A stretch of DNA of 5,490 nucleotides from an uncultured Sphingomonas sp. (GTDB lineage: Bacteria > Pseudomonadota > Alphaproteobacteria > Sphingomonadales > Sphingomonadaceae): the NCBI GenBank assembly GCA_934555855.1, contig CAKTFL010000168.1:1-5490 (forward strand), in the 5' to 3' direction. How positions within the stretch are numbered: position 1 is the stretch's first letter; each line of letters starts with the position of its first letter. A program made the translations under genes and the position numbers. Below the pieces are notes generated by a model. The model was given only the letters and a program-made list of their open reading frames with translations. It searched no databases and was not told the origin of the DNA. Shown here piece by piece: positions 1 through 5,490 of this stretch.

Positions 1-524
1 GAGGTGGAGACCGGGCCGATATGGCCGCCCGCCTCCATGCCCTCGATCACCAGCGCGTCCACGCCCGACCGGACCAGCTTCTTCGCCAGCGCCAGGGTCG
101 GCGCGAAGCAGATCACCTTGGCGCCCGAAGCCTTGATCGCCTCCAGCGAGCCTTTGGGCGGCAACCCGCCCGCCAGCACGACATGGCCGACCCTCAACCG
201 ACCGCAAACAGCGATCAGCTCGTCCAGTGCCGGATGCATGGTGATCAGGTTCACGCCGAACGGCCTGGAGGTCAGCGCCTGCGTGGCCTCGATCTCGGCT
301 TGAAGCAGGTCAGGCGTCATCGCGCCGCAGGCGATCACACCGAACCCGCCCGCGTTGGAGATCGCCCCGACCAGGTTGCGCTCGCTGACCCAGGACATGG
401 CGCCGCCCAGCACCGCGACCTCGCTGCCCAGGAACGCCGTACCACGCGCCATCAGGCGGGACAGGCGTTCACGGCCTGCGCCGGCTGCGTTCTGATCGGA
501 CGGAAAGGCTGGTGTATCGCTCAT
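1..524 (-). CDS. Nitronate monooxygenase / FabK-like FMN oxidoreductase, N-terminal part (cut by left edge)
   Basis: This is a partial gene of 174 visible codons with no stop, running off the left edge. It encodes the first half of a TIM-barrel FMN enzyme of the nitronate monooxygenase (2-nitropropane dioxygenase) / FabK superfamily. Family members oxidise alkyl nitronates with O2, or in FabK reduce enoyl-ACP. Visible signatures are GGAMSW (40-45), the FMN-binding run SNAGGFGVIA (56-65), FGVN (89-92), LAGGLPP (117-123) and EAGGHIG (164-170), whose His168 sits where the family's catalytic histidine lies. The chosen start, ATG at 524, gives about 20 residues before the conserved domain. It has only a weak upstream GGTAGG-like sequence, and an in-frame ATG at 452 (residue 25) is an alternative. 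The gene follows the hybrid kinase on the same strand after 46 bases, so it may share its transcript. The substrate cannot be read from the fragment; nitronate monooxygenase is the usual label, and FabK-type activity is not excluded. Confidence 0.87.
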   Translation of the reverse strand, partial: MSDTPAFPSDQNAAGAGRERLSRLMARGTAFLGSEVAVLGGAMSWVSERNLVGAISNAGGFGVIACGAMTPDLLQAEIEATQALTSRPFGVNLITMHPALDELIAVCGRLRVGHVVLAGGLPPKGSLEAIKASGAKVICFAPTLALAKKLVRSGVDALVIEGMEAGGHIGPVST

Positions 525-570
525 CCGGCCGCGCCTACCGCGACGGCGCACCCGGCCGCAAGCCGTGCCG

Positions 571-3105
571 TCACAAGCCGGCGACGGCGGCGTCCAGCTC
601 GGCCAGGCGAAAGGGCTTGGTCAACCGCGGCAGGTCGGGTGCGATGCTGTCGACATCGGCATAGCCCGATACGATCAGCACCGGCAGATCGGGCCGCCGC
701 ACCCGCAGCACGCCGGCCAGCTCAGCGCCAGTCATGCCGTTCATCAGGTGATCGGTCACGACCAGGTCGAAGCGTTCGCCCCGGTCGATCCGCTCCATAG
801 CCTCGACGGCGGAGCGCACCTCCACCACCTCATAGCCGAGGTCGGCAAGCATGTCCGCGGTGGCTGCCCGCACCAGATCCTCGTCATCGGCCAGCAGCGC
901 GCGACCGACATGATCCTGGGCCGTGACGGCGCCGGCCTGCCAGCCCGGCTGTTCCGCGACCCCGGGGGCAAGCGGCAGCCAGAGATGAACGCTGGTGCCC
1001 TCGCCCGGTCGGCTCTCTATCGCCATGCCGCCGCCCAGCTGCGCGGCCAAACCGTGCACCATGGACAGGCCGAGCCCCGTTCCCTTGCCGATCCCCTTGG
1101 TCGAGAAGAACGGCTCCACCGCGCGGCGCAGCGTATCCTGGTCCATGCCGAGCCCCGTATCGCAGACGGTCAGCCGGGCATAGGTTCCCGCCGGCAGATC
1201 GGCCCGGCTACCCCGGAGCACCTCGTCCAGCTCGACCCCGATCGAAAGCTCGCCCCCGTCCGGCATCGCGTCGCGAGCGTTCACCGCCAGGTTCAACAGC
1301 GCCATCTCGACCTGGTTCACGTCGGCCAGCGCGGGCGGCAGTCCCGGCCCGATCGCCACGCGCAGCCTGACCCGCGGCCCGATCGTGCTGCCGAGCAGCT
1401 CCGCCAGCTCGCCCACCAGCCGCTTCAGGTCCACCGCCATCGGCTGGAGCGGCTGGCGCCGGGCAAAGGCGAGCAGGCGCTGGACCAGCAGCTTGGCTCG
1501 TTCCGCCGATGCGAGCGCGCCGCCCAGGACTCGCTGCATCCGCTCATCGCCGCCGCCGCGTCGCTGAAGCATGTCGAGCCCGCCGATTATGGGGGTAAGC
1601 AGGTTGTTGAAATCGTGGGCGACGCCGCCGGTCAGCTGGCCCATCGCCTCCAGCTTCTGGCTCTGGCGAAGCGCCTCTTGCGCCAGGTTCAGCTCGATCG
1701 CGGCCTGCTTCTCGGCCGTGATGTCGCGTGCCACGGCGTGGACCACCTTCTCGTCGGGCACCCCGGTCCAGGACAGCCAGCGATAGCTGCCGTCTCTGCC
1801 GCGATAACGGTTCTCGAAGCGGAAGGTGGTGAGCCCTTCGGCAAGCCGCCCCATTTCCGCGCGCGTCGGAGCAACGTCGTCGGGGTGGATGAAATCCAGG
1901 AACGACGTGCCGACCATGTCGCTTTCCGACCAGCCGAACTGGCCCTGCCAAGCGGGATTGCTCGCGGTGATGATCGTGTCGAACCGGGCAACGAGCATCA
2001 GGTCGGTGGTCAGCCGCCACATCCGGTCACGGTCGGCGGTGCGGTCGGCGACCTGCTGCGCCAGCGTACCGTTGAGCACCAGCAGCCGCGCCTCGCTGTC
2101 CTTCAGCGCGGCCTCGGCGCGCGCGCGCTCGGCCGCCGCCCAGGTTCGCTCGGCGACTTCGGCGACCAGGTCCACGTCGGCGGCGGACCAGGGCCTGGGC
2201 TCGCGCACATGAACATAGAAGGCGGCGCACATCCGCCCGTTCTTGACCAGGCTCGCGGTCAGCACGGCTCGCGTATCGATCGCCTCGAAGGCGGCGAGAA
2301 CGGCCGGGTCGCTGGTTCTGGCATCCTCGGCGACGTCGTCGATGATCAGCGGCTCGCCCGCTTTCAGCGTCTCCCATACCGGCGCGCCGAAAGCCGTCAG
2401 GTCGTGCGTGCCCACCCGTGAGGGCACCGAGCCGTCCGTCCAGTTCGATTCGGTGGTGAACCAGCGCTCGGTGGCATCGACTTCGCCATAACCGACGCGG
2501 CTCAGCCCCAGGTGCCGCCCCAGCGCTTCCTGCGCGGCGGCCATGATGCGGGCCGGGTCCGCCATCCCCCGCAGCCGATCCGACAGATCGAGCAGAAAGG
2601 CGCGGCGGCGGTCGCCCAGCACGCGCTCGGTCACCTCATTGCCCTGGTTCAGCACGCCGACGACGCTGCCGTCCTCGCCGCGGATCGGCGTCAGGCTGTA
2701 GTTCCAATAGGTTTCCCGCGGCTGCCCGGCCCGCACCATCTGCAACAGCTGGTCGTAGGTGGACAGGCCATTTCCCGTGTCGACCACCGCCCGGAACTGC
2801 GGCCCCACCACGTTCCAGATGTCGGACCACACATCGGCGCCGGGCCGGCCCAGCGCCCACGGGTGCCGTTCGGCCGGCACCGACGTCCACGCGTCGTTGT
2901 AGAGCAGCCGCAGCTCCGGCCCCCAGTAGATCGCGGTCGGAAAGCTCGATTGCAGGCAGATTGACAAGGCAGAGCGCAGCGATTGCGGCCAGGTCTCCGG
3001 CGCCCCGAGCGACGTCGCGGCCCAGTCATGCGCCCGGATCAGCTCGCCCATGGTGCCGCCGCCGGCCAGAAAGGGAAAGTCGCTTCCGGACTGCATCGTC
3101 GTCAT
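571..3105 (-). CDS. Soluble hybrid sensor histidine kinase (PAS-GAF-PAS-HisKA-HATPase-REC)
   Basis: This 844-residue sensor kinase autophosphorylates on histidine and passes phosphate to its own receiver domain. Approximate order: N-terminal PAS-like domain (20-160, aligned by its [11 protein letters not shown] opening), GAF (170-325), helical linker (320-362), second PAS/PAC (362-466), HisKA dimerisation domain (480-550), HATPase_c (590-713), REC (735-844). Key residues: H-box [11 protein letters not shown] with phospho-acceptor His497; N-box [14 protein letters not shown] around Asn605/Asn609; G1 DTGLGM (649-654); F-box EPFFSTK (664-670); G2 GKGTGLGLS (673-681). REC has acidic D740/D741, acceptor Asp785, Ser813 and Lys830, so kinase and receiver both look intact. 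No signal peptide or transmembrane segment is visible, so it should be cytosolic. There is no Hpt or DNA-binding domain, so output must go through another protein or through phosphate removal at His497. The start at 3105 has a weak GGGA nine bases upstream; ATG at 3096 is an alternative. The signal is unknown. It lies 51 bases after lysC on the same strand. Confidence 0.93.
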   Translation of the reverse strand: MTTMQSGSDFPFLAGGGTMGELIRAHDWAATSLGAPETWPQSLRSALSICLQSSFPTAIYWGPELRLLYNDAWTSVPAERHPWALGRPGADVWSDIWNVVGPQFRAVVDTGNGLSTYDQLLQMVRAGQPRETYWNYSLTPIRGEDGSVVGVLNQGNEVTERVLGDRRRAFLLDLSDRLRGMADPARIMAAAQEALGRHLGLSRVGYGEVDATERWFTTESNWTDGSVPSRVGTHDLTAFGAPVWETLKAGEPLIIDDVAEDARTSDPAVLAAFEAIDTRAVLTASLVKNGRMCAAFYVHVREPRPWSAADVDLVAEVAERTWAAAERARAEAALKDSEARLLVLNGTLAQQVADRTADRDRMWRLTTDLMLVARFDTIITASNPAWQGQFGWSESDMVGTSFLDFIHPDDVAPTRAEMGRLAEGLTTFRFENRYRGRDGSYRWLSWTGVPDEKVVHAVARDITAEKQAAIELNLAQEALRQSQKLEAMGQLTGGVAHDFNNLLTPIIGGLDMLQRRGGGDERMQRVLGGALASAERAKLLVQRLLAFARRQPLQPMAVDLKRLVGELAELLGSTIGPRVRLRVAIGPGLPPALADVNQVEMALLNLAVNARDAMPDGGELSIGVELDEVLRGSRADLPAGTYARLTVCDTGLGMDQDTLRRAVEPFFSTKGIGKGTGLGLSMVHGLAAQLGGGMAIESRPGEGTSVHLWLPLAPGVAEQPGWQAGAVTAQDHVGRALLADDEDLVRAATADMLADLGYEVVEVRSAVEAMERIDRGERFDLVVTDHLMNGMTGAELAGVLRVRRPDLPVLIVSGYADVDSIAPDLPRLTKPFRLAELDAAVAGL

Positions 3106-3156
3106 GCCATCAGGTCCCAGTATGCGCCACCTGCCCCGCCGCCGCGATCCTGCCGG

Positions 3157-4419
3157 TCAGGCCGCGTCCTCGGCCGCGTCCAGACCATAAGCGGTGTGAA
3201 GCACGCGCACGGCGAGCTCCGTTTCGTCCTCATGGATCAGCACCGACACCTTGATCTCGCTGGTCGAAATCGCCTGGATGTTGATGCCTCGCGCACCCAG
3301 CGTCGTGAACATCTGGCTCGCCACGCCGGCATGGCTACGCATTCCGACGCCCACCACGCTGATCTTGGCGACCCGGGTGTCATGGACCAGCTCGGCAAAG
3401 CCGATCCGGTCCCGCGCACCGTTCAGCGCCTCGATCGATCGGGCAAGGTCCGCGGCGGGCACGGTGAAGGTCACGTCGGTCGACCCGTGATTATGGGCGA
3501 CGTTCTGGATGATCATGTCAACGTTGATGTTTGCGTCGGCCAGCGGCTCGAAAATCGAGGCGACCGCGCCCGGCTTGTCGGGTACTGCCACCAGGGTGAT
3601 CTTGGCCTCGTTCTTGTCATGGGCGATGCCCGTGATGAGCTGGCGTTCCACGTCGTCAATCTCCTCTTCGCCGACGATCATCGTCCCGGGCAGCGTGTCC
3701 GCCATCGGCGCGTCCGGTCCGGTAAAGGACGAGAGCACCTGGACGCGGACCTGTTCCTTCATCGCCAGGCCGACCGAGCGGGTCTGGAGCACCTTGGCCC
3801 CGACGCTCGCCAGCTCCAGCATCTCCTCATAGGTGACCTTGGACAGTTTGCGCGCCCTGGGCACGATGCGCGGGTCGGTGGTATAGACGCCGTCCACGTC
3901 CGTGTAGATGTCGCAGCGATCAGCCCTCATCGCCGCCGCGACCGCGACCGCCGACGTGTCAGAGCCGCCACGGCCCAGCGTCGTCACGCGCTGTCCCCCC
4001 GCGACGCCCTGGAATCCCGGAATCACCGCGACCTCACCGGCCGCCAGGCTGGCGTCCAGCGCCGCCGTTTCAACCGTGCCGATCCGCGCCTTCGAAAAAG
4101 CGGTGTCGGTATGGATCGGCAGCTGCCAGCCGAGCCAGGAGCGCGCCGGCACGCCGATCGCCTGTAGTGCGATGGCGAGCAGCCCGCTCGTGACCTGCTC
4201 GCCCGCGGAGACGACCACGTCATATTCGCGAGGATCGTACAGCGCCGATGCCTCGCGGCAGAAGCCGACCAGCCGATCCGTCTCGCCTGCCATAGCCGAC
4301 ACGACGACCGCGACCTGGTTGCCCGCCTCCACCTCGCGTTTGACCCGGGCGGCGACGCTCCGGATGCGCTCGATCCCGGCCATGGAGGTGCCGCCGAACT
4401 TCATCACGATCCGCGCCAT
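3157..4419 (-). CDS. lysC: Aspartate kinase (aspartokinase), lysine/threonine-sensitive type
   Basis: It phosphorylates L-aspartate with ATP to aspartyl-4-phosphate, the first step towards diaminopimelate/lysine, threonine, methionine and isoleucine. The 420 residues are full length for the monofunctional aspartokinase. The amino-acid kinase domain covers about 2-245, with the ATP-site KFGGTS (7-12), the glycine-rich GRGGSDTSA (149-157) and YTDVDGVYTTDPR (172-184). Two ACT domains follow, about 268-340 and 350-412. The first has DKPG (281-284) and Q305-N306; the second has VGMRSHAG and ISTSEIKVSVLI. These resemble the allosteric region of lysine-plus-threonine-inhibited enzymes such as that of Corynebacterium, so concerted feedback inhibition is inferred. 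There is no fused homoserine dehydrogenase. The start is well supported: the protein begins directly at the conserved beta strand and a strong Shine-Dalgarno lies upstream. It diverges from ubiG across 53 bases and is followed closely by the hybrid kinase. I saw no good ribosome site before internal Met239 or Met247, so a separate beta subunit is not supported. Confidence 0.97.
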   Translation of the reverse strand: MARIVMKFGGTSMAGIERIRSVAARVKREVEAGNQVAVVVSAMAGETDRLVGFCREASALYDPREYDVVVSAGEQVTSGLLAIALQAIGVPARSWLGWQLPIHTDTAFSKARIGTVETAALDASLAAGEVAVIPGFQGVAGGQRVTTLGRGGSDTSAVAVAAAMRADRCDIYTDVDGVYTTDPRIVPRARKLSKVTYEEMLELASVGAKVLQTRSVGLAMKEQVRVQVLSSFTGPDAPMADTLPGTMIVGEEEIDDVERQLITGIAHDKNEAKITLVAVPDKPGAVASIFEPLADANINVDMIIQNVAHNHGSTDVTFTVPAADLARSIEALNGARDRIGFAELVHDTRVAKISVVGVGMRSHAGVASQMFTTLGARGINIQAISTSEIKVSVLIHEDETELAVRVLHTAYGLDAAEDAA

Positions 4420-4431
4420 CAGGTCTGCTGG

Positions 4432-4439
4432 TCCTCCTT
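4432..4439 (-). promoter_or_regulatory. Strong Shine-Dalgarno of lysC
   Basis: Read on the minus strand, this is AAGGAGGA, a near-perfect match to the anti-Shine-Dalgarno of 16S rRNA. It ends 12 bases before the lysC ATG, somewhat longer than the usual 5-9 spacing. It supports the lysC start at 4419 and is the best ribosome site of the window; the kinase and flavoprotein genes have much weaker ones. Confidence 0.8.
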
Positions 4440-4456
4440 GGGAAAGAGCGGCGGCC

Positions 4457-4485
4457 CTGATAGGAACCGCTCATGACCAACGCAA
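4457..4485 (-). promoter_or_regulatory. Candidate sigma-70-type promoter of lysC, overlapping the ubiG start
   Basis: On the minus strand, TTGCGT (4480-4485) is followed after exactly 17 bases by TATCAG (4457-4462). The -35 matches TTGACA in its first three bases; the -10 matches TATAAT at four of six. Transcription would start near 4450, giving a leader of about 31 bases that contains the strong lysC ribosome site. The -35 lies inside the first codons of ubiG, and the spacer covers the ubiG ATG and ribosome site. Position and spacing fit well, but the hexamers are weak and the call rests on eye inspection. Confidence 0.4.
4462..4466 (+). promoter_or_regulatory. Shine-Dalgarno of ubiG
   Basis: AGGAA lies six bases before the ATG at 4473 and supports that start for ubiG. 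It falls inside the candidate lysC promoter on the other strand. Confidence 0.6.
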
Positions 4486-5234
4486 GTATCGGGGCAGATA
4501 CCGCCGCCGCTTCCGCCGGCACCACGATCGATCCGCGCGAGGCGGCGCATTTCGGGCGATTGGCGCGCGACTGGTGGGACCCGAAGGGATCGTCGGCGAT
4601 GCTGCACCGGCTGAACCCACCGCGCCTGCGCTACATCCGCGAGGCGGCCGACGCGCATTGGAGCACTGATCCCGCCGGTTTCACCCCACTGGCCGGGCGG
4701 ACCGCACTCGACCTTGGCTGCGGGGCGGGCCTGTTGTGCGAACCGCTCGCCCGGCTGGGCGCAAGCGTCACCGGGATCGATGCCGCGCCGGAGAACATCG
4801 TCGCCGCGGAGGCGCACGCCGCCCTGTCCGGCCTGCCGATCACCTATCGCGCCGGCAGCATCCCGGCCATCGGCGGGCAGCGGTTCGACCTGGTCACCAG
4901 CCTGGAAGTGATCGAGCATGTCGACGACCCTGCCGCGTTCGTGCGCGGGCTGGCCGGCGCGCTGGCCGAGGGCGGGCTGATGATCCTGTCGACGCCCAAC
5001 CGCACGCCGTTGTCGCGGCTTGCCATGATCACCGTCGCGGAGGGCACTGGCCGGATCCCGCGCGGCACCCATGACTGGAACAAGTTCCTCACCCCCGCTG
5101 AGCTGACCGACCTGCTGATCGCGGCCGGCCTGGCCGTGCGCGACATTCGCGGGCTGGGCTTCAGCCCGGCGCGCGGGTTCGAGCTGACCGAATCAACCGC
5201 GCTCGATTATCTGGTCACCGCCGTCCGCGCCTGA
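4473..5234 (+). CDS. ubiG: Ubiquinone biosynthesis O-methyltransferase (bifunctional UbiG)
   Basis: UbiG uses S-adenosylmethionine for the two O-methylations of ubiquinone synthesis: 2-polyprenyl-6-hydroxyphenol, and the last step from demethylubiquinol to ubiquinol. It is a class I Rossmann methyltransferase of 253 residues, close to the usual 240-255. Visible markers: the N-terminal block EAAHFGRLARDWWDPKGSS (23-41), with the family's F..LA..WWDP..G pattern; SAM-binding motif I LDLGCGAG (79-86); acidic ribose-binding Asp103 in TGID; SLEVIEHVDDP (143-153); STPNRT (173-178); and the UbiG-typical GTHDWNKFLTP (198-208). The segment before that last motif (about 178-197) corresponds to the region linked to membrane-lipid contact in E. 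coli UbiG, which fits a peripheral membrane enzyme acting on a lipid quinone. The start at 4473 has AGGAA six bases upstream. It diverges from lysC, an order seen in many alphaproteobacteria. Its last 28 bases overlap the convergent glycosyltransferase gene. No convincing promoter of its own was seen. Confidence 0.96.
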   Translation: MTNASIGADTAAASAGTTIDPREAAHFGRLARDWWDPKGSSAMLHRLNPPRLRYIREAADAHWSTDPAGFTPLAGRTALDLGCGAGLLCEPLARLGASVTGIDAAPENIVAAEAHAALSGLPITYRAGSIPAIGGQRFDLVTSLEVIEHVDDPAAFVRGLAGALAEGGLMILSTPNRTPLSRLAMITVAEGTGRIPRGTHDWNKFLTPAELTDLLIAAGLAVRDIRGLGFSPARGFELTESTALDYLVTAVRA

Positions 5235-5490
5235 GCCTCGCGATAGAATTCGGTCGTCACCGCCGCGATCGCGTCCCAGCCCAGCGCGCCCGCGGCGTCG
5301 GCCCTCGCTCCCTCGCTCAACCGGCGGAGCAGACCCGGCTCGGTCAGCAGCCTGTACCCCGCAAGCGCAAGCGCCGCGGCGTCGCCGGGCGGTACCAGCA
5401 GCCCGTTTTCGCCGTCGCGCACCGCCTCGCCCAGCGCGCCGACGTCGCTGGCGAGAAGCGGCCTGCCCGCCCCTAGTGCGGAGGCGGCGA
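5207..5490 (-). CDS. GT-B family (GT4-like) glycosyltransferase, C-terminal end (cut by right edge)
   Basis: This is the last 93 codons of a gene that enters from the right edge and stops with TAA at 5207-5209. The fragment has the C-terminal half-domain signature of GT4 (glycosyl transferases group 1) enzymes: GRPLLASDVGALGEAV, then RDGENGLLVPPGDAAALA, which form the nucleotide-sugar donor pocket, then the helical tail with LGWDAIA and a closing FYREAQ. The reading frame is open across the edge, so the GTG at 5420-5422 is an internal valine rather than a start. GT4 enzymes move a sugar from a nucleotide-sugar to lipid, polysaccharide or other acceptors; the acceptor cannot be told here. At the place where retaining GT4 enzymes usually have the second Glu of their E-x7-E motif, before ALGAGRP, this protein seems to have Ser. 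It converges on ubiG with a 28-base tail overlap. Confidence 0.87.
   Translation of the reverse strand, partial: AASALGAGRPLLASDVGALGEAVRDGENGLLVPPGDAAALALAGYRLLTEPGLLRRLSEGARADAAGALGWDAIAAVTTEFYREAQARTAVTR

Noticed and set aside
525..559. The 8-base repeat CCGGCCGC at 525-532 and 552-559 between the kinase and flavoprotein genes, considered as a terminator or operator
   Set aside because: The copies are direct repeats with a palindromic CGGCCG core that could pair over only six bases across a long loop, with no T-run. In sequence this GC-rich it is expected by chance.
21..800. A 259-codon open frame on the plus strand opposite the flavoprotein
   Set aside because: It is codon-aligned with the real gene over 21-524 and ends in Arg/Pro/Ala-rich low-complexity sequence; it is a shadow frame.
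565..2421. A 618-codon open frame on the plus strand opposite the hybrid kinase
   Set aside because: It is codon-aligned with the kinase on the other strand: its stops would need TTA, CTA or TCA codons in the kinase, which are rare in GC-rich genomes, so the frame stays open by default. Its predicted protein is rich in His, Arg, Gln and Pro and has no recognisable domain.
3106..3156. The gap between lysC and the kinase, searched for a promoter or terminator
   Set aside because: A CATACT at 3119-3124 resembles a -10 but has no -35 and would leave a leader of only a few bases. The short CCTG/CAGG pairing near the lysC stop has a four-base stem and no T-run.
3679..3705. Internal lysC start (Met239 or Met247) for a separate beta subunit, as in Bacillus or Corynebacterium
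   Set aside because: No purine-rich ribosome site lies at suitable spacing before either codon.
2983..4167. A 394-codon open frame on the plus strand opposite lysC and the kinase start
   Set aside because: It has the same codon-aligned antisense register as above, with low-complexity His/Arg/Asp-rich composition. It crosses the lysC-kinase gap without any sign of a start signal.
4438..4466. TTGGGA then, after 17 bases, TAGGAA as a ubiG promoter
   Set aside because: The -10 matches only three of six bases and coincides with the ubiG ribosome site, which would make the mRNA nearly leaderless. It is not convincing.
4419..5072. A 217-codon open frame on the minus strand opposite ubiG, ending at the first base of lysC
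   Set aside because: It is codon-aligned antisense to ubiG, which has clear family motifs throughout. It looks like a possible lysC-upstream gene but has no recognisable domain or convincing start.

Overview
The window is GC-rich, densely coded alphaproteobacterial chromosome, most likely from the Sphingomonadales (Sphingomonas or a relative). The basis is the divergent lysC/ubiG pair, which is common in alphaproteobacteria, a soluble PAS-GAF-PAS hybrid histidine kinase of a type frequent in sphingomonads, and strongly G/C-biased codon use. The genus is inferred from protein style, not from a marker gene. I see no rRNA, tRNA, CRISPR array, insertion sequence, phage gene or attachment site.

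Layout from left to right. At 1-524 (minus) is the N-terminal part of a nitronate monooxygenase / FabK-like flavoprotein, cut by the left edge. At 571-3105 (minus) is an 844-residue cytoplasmic hybrid sensor histidine kinase with a C-terminal receiver domain. At 3157-4419 (minus) is aspartate kinase, lysC. At 4473-5234 (plus) is ubiG, the ubiquinone O-methyltransferase. At 5207-5490 (minus) is the C-terminal end of a GT-B glycosyltransferase, cut by the right edge. No stretch over 60 bases lacks a gene.

The three left-hand minus-strand genes (lysC, then the kinase, then the flavoprotein, in transcription order) are separated by only 51 and 46 bases, and I see no terminator between them, so co-transcription is plausible. 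lysC and ubiG diverge from a 53-base gap. A candidate lysC promoter lies across the ubiG start, so the two genes may share control DNA. ubiG and the glycosyltransferase converge and overlap by 28 bases at their 3' ends.

lysC opens the aspartate pathway (lysine, threonine, methionine, diaminopimelate), and ubiG uses SAM, which is made from methionine, for ubiquinone synthesis. Apart from that loose metabolic link the genes look like housekeeping neighbours. The sensor kinase, which has no visible partner regulator, is the least explained element. I found no convincing new multi-gene system.
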